Below, one piece after another: positions 40,496-53,900 of a stretch of 62,000 nucleotides of DNA. Position 1 is the first letter of the stretch; each line of letters opens with the position of its first letter. The notes under the pieces were generated by a model. The model ran no database searches and was not told where the DNA came from. It saw only the letters and a list, made by a program, of their open reading frames with translations. The translations under genes and the position numbers were made by a program. Source of the stretch: Glandiceps talaboti (lineage: Eukaryota > Hemichordata > Enteropneusta > Spengelidae); NCBI RefSeq assembly GCF_964340395.1, contig NC_135563.1, positions 3,141,922-3,203,921 on the forward strand, read 5' to 3'.

Positions 40496-43400
40496 GATGG
40501 AACTCAAGGTCACGGAAGATGACACGAACACAGATGGCAGATGAACACCAGACAGCCAATCAAGAAGTGGAAGAAGTAAGTGAAGATTTTGGTATTGTAT
40601 AATTACTGAGAATGGTCATTAAATTTTGTTGCCCAATATTTATTCCCATCTGCAATGGAAAGTATAAGTTATCTAAAAGTTCTTTTGTCAGTACTAAGCA
40701 CACGACACGTAATGACAACCTTATGTTACAAGTAGATTGTAGCAGAATGAAGAAATATTGGAGATGAATAGAATTGTATTATCCGTGGTAATATCTTTTC
40801 AAAAAGGTCAAATTGAGTAGTGGCAACTTTAACAGTAAATATTAGAATCTAAATAACTCTCATTTCATTCCATCAATAAGTTTATACTGTATTGTTTGAT
40901 TCATTCCTTTCAGGATGGAACTCAAGGTCACGGAAGATGACACGAACACAGATGGCAGATGAACACCAGACAGCCAATCAAGAAGTGGAAGAAGTAAGTG
41001 AAGATTCTGGAATTGTATAATTACTGAGAATGGTCCTTAAATTTTGTTGCCCAATATTTATTGCCATCTCCAATGGAAAGTATAAGTTATCTAAAAGTTC
41101 TTTTGTTAGTACTAAGCACACGACAAGTAATGACAACCTTATGTCACAAGTCGATTGTAGCAGAATGAAGACATATTTTGGAGATGAACAGAATTGTATT
41201 ATCCGTGGTAATATCTTTTCAAAAAGATTAGATTGAGTAGTGGCAACTTTAACAGTAAATATTAGAATCTAAATAACTCTTATTTCATTCCATCAATAAG
41301 TTTATACTGTATTGTTTGATTCATTCCTTTCAGGATGGAACTCAAGGTCACGGAAGATGACACGAACACAGATGGCAGATGAACACCAGACAGCCGATTA
41401 AGAAGTGGAAGAAGTAAGTGAAGATTTTGGTATTGTATAATTACTGAGAATGGTCCTTAAATTTTGTTGCCCAATATTTATTCCCATCTGCAATGGAAAG
41501 TATAAGTTATCTAAAAGTTCTTTTGTCAGTACTAAGCACACGACAAGTAATGACAACCTTATGTCACAAGTAGATTGTAGCAGACTGAAGACATATTTTG
41601 GACATGAACAGAATTGTATTATCCGTGGTAATATCTTTTCAAAAAGGTTAAATTGAGTAGTGGCAAATTTAAGAGTAAATATTAGAATCTAAATAACTGT
41701 TATTTCATTCCATCAATAAGTTTATACTGTATTGTTTGATTCATTCCTTTCAGGATGGAACTCAAGGTCACGGAAGATTACACGAACACAGATGGCAGAT
41801 GAACACCAGACAGCCGATTAAGAAGTGGAAGAAGTAAGTGAAGATTTTGGTATTGTATAATTACTGAGAATGGTCCTTAAATTTTGTTGCCCAATATTTA
41901 TTCCCATCTGCAATGGAAAGTATAAGTTATCTAAAAGTTCTTTTGTCAGTACTAAGCACACGACAAGTAATGACAACCTTATGTCACAAGTAGATTGTAG
42001 CAGACTGAAGACATATTTTGGACATGAACAGAATTGTATTATCCGTGGTAATATCTTTTCAAAAAGGTTAAATTGAGTAGTGGCAAATTTAAGAGTAAAT
42101 ATTAGAATCTAAATAACTGTTATTTCATTCCATCAATAAGTTTATACTGTATTGTTTGATTCATTCCTTTCAGGATGGAACTCAAGGTCACGGAAGATTA
42201 CACGAACACAGATGGCAGATGAACACCAGACAGCCAATCAAGAAGTGGAAGAAGTAAGTGAAGATTTTGGTATTGTATAATTACTGAGAATGGTCATTAA
42301 ATTTTGTTGCCCAATATTTCTTCCCATCTGCAATGGAAAGTATAAGTTATCTAAAAGTTCTTTTGTCAGTACTAAGCACACGACACGTAATAACAACCTT
42401 ATGTCACAAGTAGATTGTAGCAGAATGAAGAAATATTGGAGATGAATAGAATTGTATTATCCGTGGTAATATCTTTTCAAAAAGGTTAAAGTGAGTAATG
42501 GCAACTTGTAAGAGTAAATATTAGAATACTGCTATTTCATTCCATCAAAAAGTTTATACTGTATTGTTTGATTCATTGCTTTCAGGATGAAACTCAAGGT
42601 CACGGAAGATGACACAAACACAGATGGCAGATGAACACCAGACTGCCAATCAAGAAGTGGAAGAAGTAAGTGAAGATTTTGGTATTGTATAATTACTGAG
42701 AATGGTCATTAAATTTTGTTACCCAATATTTATTCCCATCTGCAATGGAAAGTATAAGTTATCTAAAAGTTCTTTTGTCAGTACTAAGCACACGGCAAGT
42801 AATGACAACCTTATGTTACAAGTAGATTGTAGCAGAATGAAGAAATATTGGAGATGAATAGAATTGTATTATCCGTGGTAATATCTTTTCAAAAAGGTTA
42901 AAGTGAGTAGTGGCATTTTGTAAGAGTAAATATTAAAATACTGTTATTTCATTCCTTCAATAAGTTTATACTGTATTGTTTGATTCATTCCTTTCAGGAT
43001 GGAACTCAAGGTCACGGAAGATGACACGAACACAGATGGCAGATGAACACCAGACAGCCAATCAAGAAGTGGAAGAAGTAAGTGAAGATTTTGGTATTGT
43101 ATAATTACTGAGAATGGTCATTAAATTTTGTTGCCCAATATTTATTCCCATCTGCAATGGAAAGTATAAGTTATCTAAAAGTTCTTTTGTCAGTACTAAG
43201 CACACGACACGTAATGACAACCTTATGTTACAAGTAGATTGTAGCAGAATGAAGAAATATTGGAGATGAATAGAATTGTATTATCCGTGGTAATATCTTT
43301 TCAAAAAGGTCAAATTGAGTAGTGGCAACTTTAACAGTAAATATTAGAATCTAAATAACTCTCATTTCATTCCATCAATAAGTTTATACTGTATTGTTTG

Positions 43401-45925
43401 ATTCATTCCTTTCAGGATGGAACTCAAGGTCACGGAAGATGACACGAACACAGATGGCAGATGAACACCAGACAGCCAATCAAGAAGTGGAAGAAGTAAG
43501 TGAAGATTCTGGAATTGTATAATTACTGAGAATGGTCCTTAAATTTTGTTGCCCAATATTTATTGCCATCTCCAATGGAAAGTATAAGTTATCTAAAAGT
43601 TCTTTTGTTAGTACTAAGCACACGACAAGTAATGACAACCTTATGTCACAAGTCGATTGTAGCAGAATGAAGACATATTTTGGAGATGAACAGAATTGTA
43701 TTATCCGTGGTAATATCTTTTCAAAAAGATTAGATTGAGTAGTGGCAACTTTAACAGTAAATATTAGAATCTAAATAACTCTTATTTCATTCCATCAATA
43801 AGTTTATACTGTATTGTTTGATTCATTCCTTTCAGGATGGAACTCAAGGTCACGGAAGATGACACGAACACAGATGGCAGATGAACACCAGACAGCCGAT
43901 TAAGAAGTGGAAGAAGTAAGTGAAGATTTTGGTATTGTATAATTACTGAGAATGGTCCTTAAATTTTGTTGCCCAATATTTATTCCCATCTGCAATGGAA
44001 AGTATAAGTTATCTAAAAGTTCTTTTGTCAGTACTAAGCACACGACAAGTAATGACAACCTTATGTCACAAGTAGATTGTAGCAGACTGAAGACATATTT
44101 TGGACATGAACAGAATTGTATTATCCGTGGTAATATCTTTTCAAAAAGGTTAAATTGAGTAGTGGCAAATTTAAGAGTAAATATTAGAATCTAAATAACT
44201 GTTATTTCATTCCATCAATAAGTTTATACTGTATTGTTTGATTCATTCCTTTCAGGATGGAACTCAAGGTCACGGAAGATTACACGAACACAGATGGCAG
44301 ATGAACACCAGACAGCCGATTAAGAAGTGGAAGAAGTAAGTGAAGATTTTGGTATTGTATAATTACTGAGAATGGTCCTTAAATTTTGTTGCCCAATATT
44401 TATTCCCATCTGCAATGGAAAGTATAAGTTATCTAAAAGTTCTTTTGTCAGTACTAAGCACACGACAAGTAATGACAACCTTATGTCACAAGTAGATTGT
44501 AGCAGACTGAAGACATATTTTGGACATGAACAAAATTGTATTATCCGTGGTAATATCTTTTCAAAAAGGTTAAATTGAGTAGTGGCAAATTTAAGAGTAA
44601 ATATTAGAATCTAGATAACTGTTATTTCATTCCATCAATAAGTTTATACTGTATTGTTTGATTCATTCCTTTCAGGATGGAACTCAAGGTAACGGAAGAT
44701 GACACGAACACAGATGGCAGATGAACACCAGACTGCCAATCAAGAAGTGGAAGAAGTAAGTGAAGATTTTGGTATTGTATAATTACTGAGAATTGTCATT
44801 AAATTTTGTTACCCAATATTTATTCCCATCTGCAATGGAAAGTATAAGTTATCTAAAAGTTCTTTTGTCAGTACTAAGCACACGGCAAGTAATGACAACC
44901 TTATGTTACAAGTAGATTGTAGCAGAATGAAGAAATATTGGAGATGAATAGAATTGTATTATCCGTGGTAATATCTTTTCAAAAAGGTTAAAGTGAGTAG
45001 TGGCATTTTGTAAGAGTAAATATTAAAATACTGTTATTTCATTCCTTCAATAAGTTTATACTGTATTGTTTGATTCATTCCTTTCAGGATGGAACTCAAG
45101 GTCACGGAAGATGACACGAACACAGATGGCAGATGAACACCAGACAGCCAATCAAGAAGTGGAAGAAGTAAGTGAAGATTTTGGTATTGTATAATTACTG
45201 AGAATGGTCATTAAATTTTGTTGCCCAATATTTATTCCCATCTGCAATGGAAAGTATAAGTTATCTAAAAGTTCTTTTGTCAGTACTAAGCACACGACAC
45301 GTAATGACAACCTTATGTTACAAGTAGATTGTAGCAGAATGAAGAAATATTGGAGATGAATAGAATTGTATTATCCGTGGTAATATCTTTTCAAAAAGGT
45401 CAAATTGAGTAGTGGCAACTTTAACAGTAAATATTAGAATCTAAATAACTCTCATTTCATTCCATCAATAAGTTTATACTGTATTGTTTGATTCATTCCT
45501 TTCAGGATGGAACTCAAGGTCACGGAAGATGACACGAACACAGATGGCAGATGAACACCAGACAGCCAATCAAGAAGTGGAAGAAGTAAGTGAAGATTCT
45601 GGAATTGTATAATTACTGAGAATGGTCCTTAAATTTTGTTGCCCAATATTTATTGCCATCTCCAATGGAAAGTATAAGTTATCTAAAAGTTCTTTTGTTA
45701 GTACTAAGCACACGACAAGTAATGACAACCTTATGTCACAAGTCGATTGTAGCAGAATGAAGACATATTTTGGAGATGAACAGAATTGTATTATCCGTGG
45801 TAATATCTTTTCAAAAAGATTAGATTGAGTAGTGGCAACTTTAACAGTAAATATTAGAATCTAAATAACTCTTATTTCATTCCATCAATAAGTTTATACT
45901 GTATTGTTTGATTCATTCCTTTCAG
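40496..45925 (+). repeat. 2502/2090-bp higher-order repeat (units 96-108)
   Basis: Exon starts 40496, 40914, 41334, 41754, 42174, 42586; 42998, 43416, 43836, 44256, 44676; 45088, 45506. The first copy is 2502 bp and the second 2090 bp. The 412-bp difference is one whole unit (the one at 42174) absent from the second. Marks: aaaaagattagattg and agtcgattg in the 40914-type unit, attttggacatgaac in the 41334- and 41754-type units, and gccgattaag in exons. A third copy begins at 45088 and continues into the next block. Confidence 0.91.
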
Positions 45926-48428
45926 GATGGAACTCAAGGTCACGGAAGATGACACGAACACAGATGGCAGATGAACACCAGACAGCCGATTAAGAAGTGG
46001 AAGAAGTAAGTGAAGATTTTGGTATTGTATAATTACTGAGAATGGTCCTTAAATTTTGTTGCCCAATATTTATTCCCATCTGCAATGGAAAGTATAAGTT
46101 ATCTAAAAGTTCTTTTGTCAGTACTAAGCACACGACAAGTAATGACAACCTTATGTCACAAGTAGATTGTAGCAGACTGAAGACATATTTTGGACATGAA
46201 CAGAATTGTATTATCCGTGGTAATATCTTTTCAAAAAGGTTAAATTGAGTAGTGGCAAATTTAAGAGTAAATATTAGAATCTAAATAACTGTTATTTCAT
46301 TCCATCAATAAGTTTATACTGTATTGTTTGATTCATTCCTTTCAGGATGGAACTCAAGGTCACGGAAGATTACACGAACACAGATGGCAGATGAACACCA
46401 GACAGCCGATTAAGAAGTGGAAGAAGTAAGTGAAGATTTTGGTATTGTATAATTACTGAGAATGGTCCTTAAATTTTGTTGCCCAATATTTATTCCCATC
46501 TGCAATGGAAAGTATAAGTTATCTAAAAGTTCTTTTGTCAGTACTAAGCACACGACAAGTAATGACAACCTTATGTCACAAGTAGATTGTAGCAGACTGA
46601 AGACATATTTTGGACATGAACAGAATTGTATTATCCGTGGTAATATCTTTTCAAAAAGGTTAAATTGAGTAGTGGCAAATTTAAGAGTAAATATTAGAAT
46701 CTAAATAACTGTTATTTCATTCCATCAATAAGTTTATACTGTATTGTTTGATTCATTCCTTTCAGGATGGAACTCAAGGTCACGGAAGATTACACGAACA
46801 CCGATGGCAGATGAACACCAGACAGCCAATCAAGAAGTGGAAGAAGTAAGTGAAGATTTTGGTATTGTATAATTACTGAGAATGGTCATTAAATTTTGTT
46901 GCCCAATATTTCTTCCCATCTGCAATGGAAAGTATAAGTTATCAAAAAGTTCTTTTGTCAGTACTAAGCACACGACACGTAATGACAACCTTATGTTACA
47001 AGTAGATTGTAGCAGAATGAAGACATATTGGAGATGAATAAAATTGTATTATCCGTGGTAATATCTTTTCAAAAAGGTTAAATTGAGTAATGCAACTTGT
47101 AAGAGTAAATATTAAAATACTGCTATTTCATTCCATCAATAAGTTTATACTGTATTGTTTGATTCATTCCTTTCAGGATGGAACTCAAGGTCACGGAAGA
47201 TGACACGAACACAGATGGCAGATGAACACCAGACAGCCAATCAAGAAGTGGAAGAAGTAAGTGAAGATTTTGGAATTGTATAATTACTAAGAATGGTCAT
47301 TAAAGTTTGTTGCCCAATATTTATTCCCATCTGCAATGGAAAGTATAAGTTATCTAAAAGTTCTTTTGTCAGTACTAAGCACACGACACGTAATAACAAC
47401 CTTATGTCACAAGTAGATTGTAGCAGAATGAAGAAATATTGGAGATGAATAGAATTGTATTATCCGTGGTAATATCTTTTCAAAAAGGTTAAAGTGAGTA
47501 GTGGCAACTTGTAAGAGTAAATATTAGAATACTGCCATTTCATTCCATCAATAAATTTATACTGTATTGTTTGATTCATTCCCTTCAGGATGGAACTCAA
47601 GGTCACGGAAGATGACACGAACACAGATGGCAGATGAACACCAGACAGCCAATCAAGAAGTGGAAGAAGTAAGTTAAGATTTTGGTATTGTATAATTACT
47701 GAGAATGGTCCTTAAATTTTGTTGCCCAATATTTATTCCCATCTGCAATGGAAAGTATAAGTTATCTAAAAGTTCTTTTGTCAGTACTAAGCACACGACA
47801 AGTAATGACAACCTTATGTCACAAGTAGATTGTAGCAGAATGAAGACATATTTTGGAGATGAACAGAATTGTATTATCCGTGGTAATATCTTTTCAAAAA
47901 GGTTAAATTGAGTAGTAGCAACTTTAAGAATAAATATTAGAATCTAAATAACTGTTAATTCATTCCATCAATAAGTTTATACTGTATTGTTTGATTCATT
48001 CCTTTCAGGATGGAACTCAAGGTCACGGAAGATGACACGAACACAGATGGCAGATGAACACCAGACAGCTAATCAAGAAGTGGAAGAAGTAAGTGAAGAT
48101 TTTGGTATTGTATAATTACTGAGAATGGTCATTAAATTCTGTTGCCCAATATTTATTCCCATCTTCAATGGAAAGTATAAGTTATCTAAAAGTTCTTTTG
48201 TCAGTACTAAGCACACGACAAGTAATGACAACCTTATGTCACAAGTAGATTGTAGCAGAATGAAGACATATTTTGGAGATGAACAGAATTGTATTATTCG
48301 TGGTAATATCTTTTCAAAAAGGTTAAATTGAGTAGTGGCAACTTTAAGAATAAATATTAGAATCTAAATAACTGTTATTTCATTCCTTCAATAAATTTAT
48401 ACTGTATTGTTTGATTCATTCCTTTCAG
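45926..48428 (+). repeat. 2503-bp higher-order repeat, copy 1 (units 109-114)
   Basis: Exon starts 45926, 46346, 46766, 47177, 47589 and 48009. Marks: acaccgatggcag in exon 46766, the 1-bp deletion gagtaatgcaac near 47086 that makes a 411-bp unit, gaatactgccattt near 47530, gtaagttaag after exon 47589, and agctaatcaag in exon 48009. The first two units also belong to the previous 2502/2090 pattern. Confidence 0.92.
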
Positions 48429-50931
48429 GATGGAACTCAAGGTCACGGAAGATGACACGAACACAGATGGCAGATGAACACCAGACAGCCGATTAAGAAG
48501 TGGAAGAAGTAAGTGAAGATTTTGGTATTGTATAATTACTGAGAATGGTCCTTAAATTTTGTTGCCCAATATTTATTCCCATCTGCAATGGAAAGTATAA
48601 GTTATCTAAAAGTTCTTTTGTCAGTACTAAGCACACGACAAGTAATGACAACCTTATGTCACAAGTAGATTGTAGCAGACTGAAGACATATTTTGGACAT
48701 GAACAGAATTGTATTATCCGTGGTAATATCTTTTCAAAAAGGTTAAATTGAGTAGTGGCAAATTTAAGAGTAAATATTAGAATCTAAATAACTGTTATTT
48801 CATTCCATCAATAAGTTTATACTGTATTGTTTGATTCATTCCTTTCAGGATGGAACTCAAGGTCACGGAAGATTACACGAACACAGATGGCAGATGAACA
48901 CCAGACAGCCGATTAAGAAGTGGAAGAAGTAAGTGAAGATTTTGGTATTGTATAATTACTGAGAATGGTCCTTAAATTTTGTTGCCCAATATTTATTCCC
49001 ATCTGCAATGGAAAGTATAAGTTATCTAAAAGTTCTTTTGTCAGTACTAAGCACACGACAAGTAATGACAACCTTATGTCACAAGTAGATTGTAGCAGAC
49101 TGAAGACATATTTTGGACATGAACAGAATTGTATTATCCGTGGTAATATCTTTTCAAAAAGGTTAAATTGAGTAGTGGCAAATTTAAGAGTAAATATTAG
49201 AATCTAAATAACTGTTATTTCATTCCATCAATAAGTTTATACTGTATTGTTTGATTCATTCCTTTCAGGATGGAACTCAAGGTCACGGAAGATTACACGA
49301 ACACCGATGGCAGATGAACACCAGACAGCCAATCAAGAAGTGGAAGAAGTAAGTGAAGATTTTGGTATTGTATAATTACTGAGAATGGTCATTAAATTTT
49401 GTTGCCCAATATTTCTTCCCATCTGCAATGGAAAGTATAAGTTATCAAAAAGTTCTTTTGTCAGTACTAAGCACACGACACGTAATGACAACCTTATGTT
49501 ACAAGTAGATTGTAGCAGAATGAAGACATATTGGAGATGAATAAAATTGTATTATCCGTGGTAATATCTTTTCAAAAAGGTTAAATTGAGTAATGCAACT
49601 TGTAAGAGTAAATATTAAAATACTGCTATTTCATTCCATCAATAAGTTTATACTGTATTGTTTGATTCATTCCTTTCAGGATGGAACTCAAGGTCACGGA
49701 AGATGACACGAACACAGATGGCAGATGAACACCAGACAGCCAATCAAGAAGTGGAAGAAGTAAGTGAAGATTTTGGAATTGTATAATTACTAAGAATGGT
49801 CATTAAAGTTTGTTGCCCAATATTTATTCCCATCTGCAATGGAAAGTATAAGTTATCTAAAAGTTCTTTTGTCAGTACTAAGCACACGACACGTAATAAC
49901 AACCTTATGTCACAAGTAGATTGTAGCAGAATGAAGAAATATTGGAGATGAATAGAATTGTATTATCCGTGGTAATATCTTTTCAAAAAGGTTAAAGTGA
50001 GTAGTGGCAACTTGTAAGAGTAAATATTAGAATACTGCCATTTCATTCCATCAATAAATTTATACTGTATTGTTTGATTCATTCCCTTCAGGATGGAACT
50101 CAAGGTCACGGAAGATGACACGAACACAGATGGCAGATGAACACCAGACAGCCAATCAAGAAGTGGAAGAAGTAAGTTAAGATTTTGGTATTGTATAATT
50201 ACTGAGAATGGTCCTTAAATTTTGTTGCCCAATATTTATTCCCATCTGCAATGGAAAGTATAAGTTATCTAAAAGTTCTTTTGTCAGTACTAAGCACACG
50301 ACAAGTAATGACAACCTTATGTCACAAGTAGATTGTAGCAGAATGAAGACATATTTTGGAGATGAACAGAATTGTATTATCCGTGGTAATATCTTTTCAA
50401 AAAGGTTAAATTGAGTAGTAGCAACTTTAAGAATAAATATTAGAATCTAAATAACTGTTAATTCATTCCATCAATAAGTTTATACTGTATTGTTTGATTC
50501 ATTCCTTTCAGGATGGAACTCAAGGTCACGGAAGATGACACGAACACAGATGGCAGATGAACACCAGACAGCTAATCAAGAAGTGGAAGAAGTAAGTGAA
50601 GATTTTGGTATTGTATAATTACTGAGAATGGTCATTAAATTCTGTTGCCCAATATTTATTCCCATCTTCAATGGAAAGTATAAGTTATCTAAAAGTTCTT
50701 TTGTCAGTACTAAGCACACGACAAGTAATGACAACCTTATGTCACAAGTAGATTGTAGCAGAATGAAGACATATTTTGGAGATGAACAGAATTGTATTAT
50801 TCGTGGTAATATCTTTTCAAAAAGGTTAAATTGAGTAGTGGCAACTTTAAGAATAAATATTAGAATCTAAATAACTCTTATTTCATTCCATCAATAAGTT
50901 TATACTGTATTGTTTGATTCATTCCTTTCAG
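48429..50931 (+). repeat. 2503-bp higher-order repeat, copy 2 (units 115-120)
   Basis: Exon starts 48429, 48849, 49269, 49680, 50092 and 50512, each 2503 bp after its partner in copy 1. The acaccgatgg exon mark, the 411-bp deletion unit and agctaatcaag all recur. A rare indel and several rare substitutions at one exact offset make independent origin very unlikely. Confidence 0.93.
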
Positions 50932-53900
50932 GATGGAACTCAAGGTCACGGAAGATGACACGAACACAGATGGCAGATGAACACCAGACAGCCAATCAAG
51001 AAGTGGAAGAAGTAAGTGAAGATTTTGGAATTGTATAATTACTGAGAATGGTCATTAAACTTTGTTGCCCAATATTTATTCCCATCTGCAATGGAAAGTA
51101 TAAGTTATCAAAAAGTTCTTTTGTCAGTACTAAGCACACGACAAGTAATGACAACCTTATGTCACAAGTAGATTGTAGCAGAATGAAGACATATTTTGGT
51201 GATGAACAGAATTGTATTATCCGTGGTAATATCTTTTCAAAAAGGTTAAATTGAGTAGTGGCAACTTTAAGAGTAAATATTAGAATCTAAATAACTGTTA
51301 ATTCATTCCATCAATAAGTTTATACTGTATTGTTTGATTCATTCCTTTCAGGATGGAACTCAAGGTCACGGAAGATGACACGAACACAGATGGCAGATGA
51401 ACACCAGACAGCCAATCAAGAAGTGGAAGAAGTAAGTGAAGATTTTGGTATTGTATAATTAATGAGAATAGTCATTAAATTTTGTTGCCCAATATTTATT
51501 CCCATCTGCAATGGAAAGTATAAGTTATCTAAAAGTTCTTTTGTCAGTACTAAGCACACGACAAGTAATGACAACCTTATGTTACAAGTAGATTGTAGCA
51601 GAATGAAGAAATATTGGAGATGAATAGAATTGTATTATCCGTGGTAATATCTTTTCAAAAAGGTTAAAGTGAGTAATGGCAACTTGTAAGAGTAAATATT
51701 AGAATACTGTTATTTCATTCCATCAATAAGTTTATACTGTATTTTTTGATTCATTGCTTTCAGGATGGAACTCAAGGTCACGGAAGATGACACGAACACA
51801 GATGGCAGATGAACACCAGACTGCCAATCAAGAAGTGGAAGAAGTAAGTGAAGATTTTGGTATTGTATAATTACTGAGAATGGTCATTAAATTTTGTTGC
51901 CCAATATTTCTTCCCATCTGCAATGGAAAGTATAAGTTATCTAAAAGTTCTTTTGTCAGTACTAAGCACACGACACGTAATGACAACCTTATGTTACAAG
52001 TAGATTGTAGCAGAATGAAGAAATATTGGAGATGAATAGAATTGTATTATCCGTGGTAATATCTTTTCAAAAATGTTAAATTGAGTAGTGGCAACTTTAA
52101 CAGTAAATATTAGAATCTAAATAACTCTTATTTCATTCCATCAATAAGTTTATACTGTATTGTTTGATTCATTCCTTTCAGGATGGAACTCAAGGTCACG
52201 GAAGATGACACGAACACAGATGACAGATGAACACCAGACAGCCAATCAAGAAGTGGAAGAAGTAAGTGAAGATTCTGGAATTGTATAATTACTGAGAATG
52301 GTCCTTAAATTTTGTTGCCCAATATTTATTCCCATCTGCAATGGAAAGTATAAGTTATCTAAAAGTTCTTTTGTCAGTACTAAGCACACGACAAGTAATG
52401 ACAACCTTATGTCACAAGTAGATTGTAGCAGACTGAAGACATATTTTGGAGATGAACAGAATTGTATTATCCGTGGTAATATCTTTTCAAAAAGGTTAAA
52501 TTGTGTAGTGGCAAATTTAAGAGTAAATATTAGAATCTAAATAACTGTTATTTCATTCCATCAATAAGTTAATACTGTATTGTTTGATTCATTCCTTTCA
52601 GGATGGAACTCAAGGTCACGGAAGATTACACGAACACAGATGGCAGATGAACACCAGACAGCCAATCAAGAAGTGGAAGAAGTAAGTGAAGATTTTGGTA
52701 TTGTATAATTACTGAGAATGGTCATTAAATTTTGTTGCCCAATATTTCTTCCCATCTGCAATGGAAAGTATAAGTTATCAAAAAGTTCTTTTGTCAGTAC
52801 TAAGCACACGACACGTAATGACAACCTTATGTTACAAGTAGATTGTAGCAGAATGAAGAAATATTGGAGATGAATAAAATTGTATTATCCGTGGTAATAT
52901 CTTTTCAAAAAGGTTAAATTGAGTAGTGGCAACTTGTAAGAGTAAATATTAGAATACTGGTATTTCATTCCATCAATAAGTTTATACTGTATTGTTTGAT
53001 TCATTCCTTTCAGGATGGAACTCAAGGTCACGGAAGATGACACGAACACAGATGGCAGATGAACACCAGACAGCCAATCAAGAAGTGGAAGAAGTAAGTG
53101 AAGATTTTGGAATTGTATAATTACTAAGAATGGTCATTAAAGTTTGTTGCCCAATATTTATTCCCATCTGCAATGGAAAGTATAAGTTATCTAAAAGTTC
53201 TTTTGTCAGTACTAAGCACACGACACGTAATGACAACCTTATGTCACAAGTAGATTGTAGCAGAATGAAGAAATATTGGAGATGAATAGAATTGTATTAT
53301 CCGTGGTAATATCTTTTCAAAAAGGTTAAAGTGAGTAGTGGCAACTTGTAAGAGTAAATATTAGAATACTGCTATTTCATTCCATCAATAAATTTATACT
53401 GTATTGTTTGATTCATTCCCTTCAGGATGGAACTCAAGGTCACGGAAGATGACACGAACACAGATGGCAGATGAACACCAGACAGCCAATCAAGAAGTGG
53501 AAGAAGTAAGTTAAGATTTTGGTATTGTATAATTACTGAGAATGGTCATTAAATTTTGTTGCCCAATATTTATTCCCATCGGCAATGGAAAGTATAAGTT
53601 ATCTAAAAGTTCTTTTGTCAGTACTAAGCACACGACAAGTAATGACAACCTTATGTCACAAATAGATTGTAGCAGAATGAAGACATATTTTGGAGATGAA
53701 CAGAATTGTATTATCCGTGGTAATATCTTTTCAAAAAGGTTAAATTGAGTAGTGGCAACTTTAAGAATAAATATTAGAATCTAAATAACTCTTAGTTCAT
53801 TCCATCAATAAGTTTATACTGTATTGTTTGATTCATTCCTTTCAGGATGGAACTCAAGGTCACGGAAGATGACACGAACACAGATGGCAGATGAACACCA

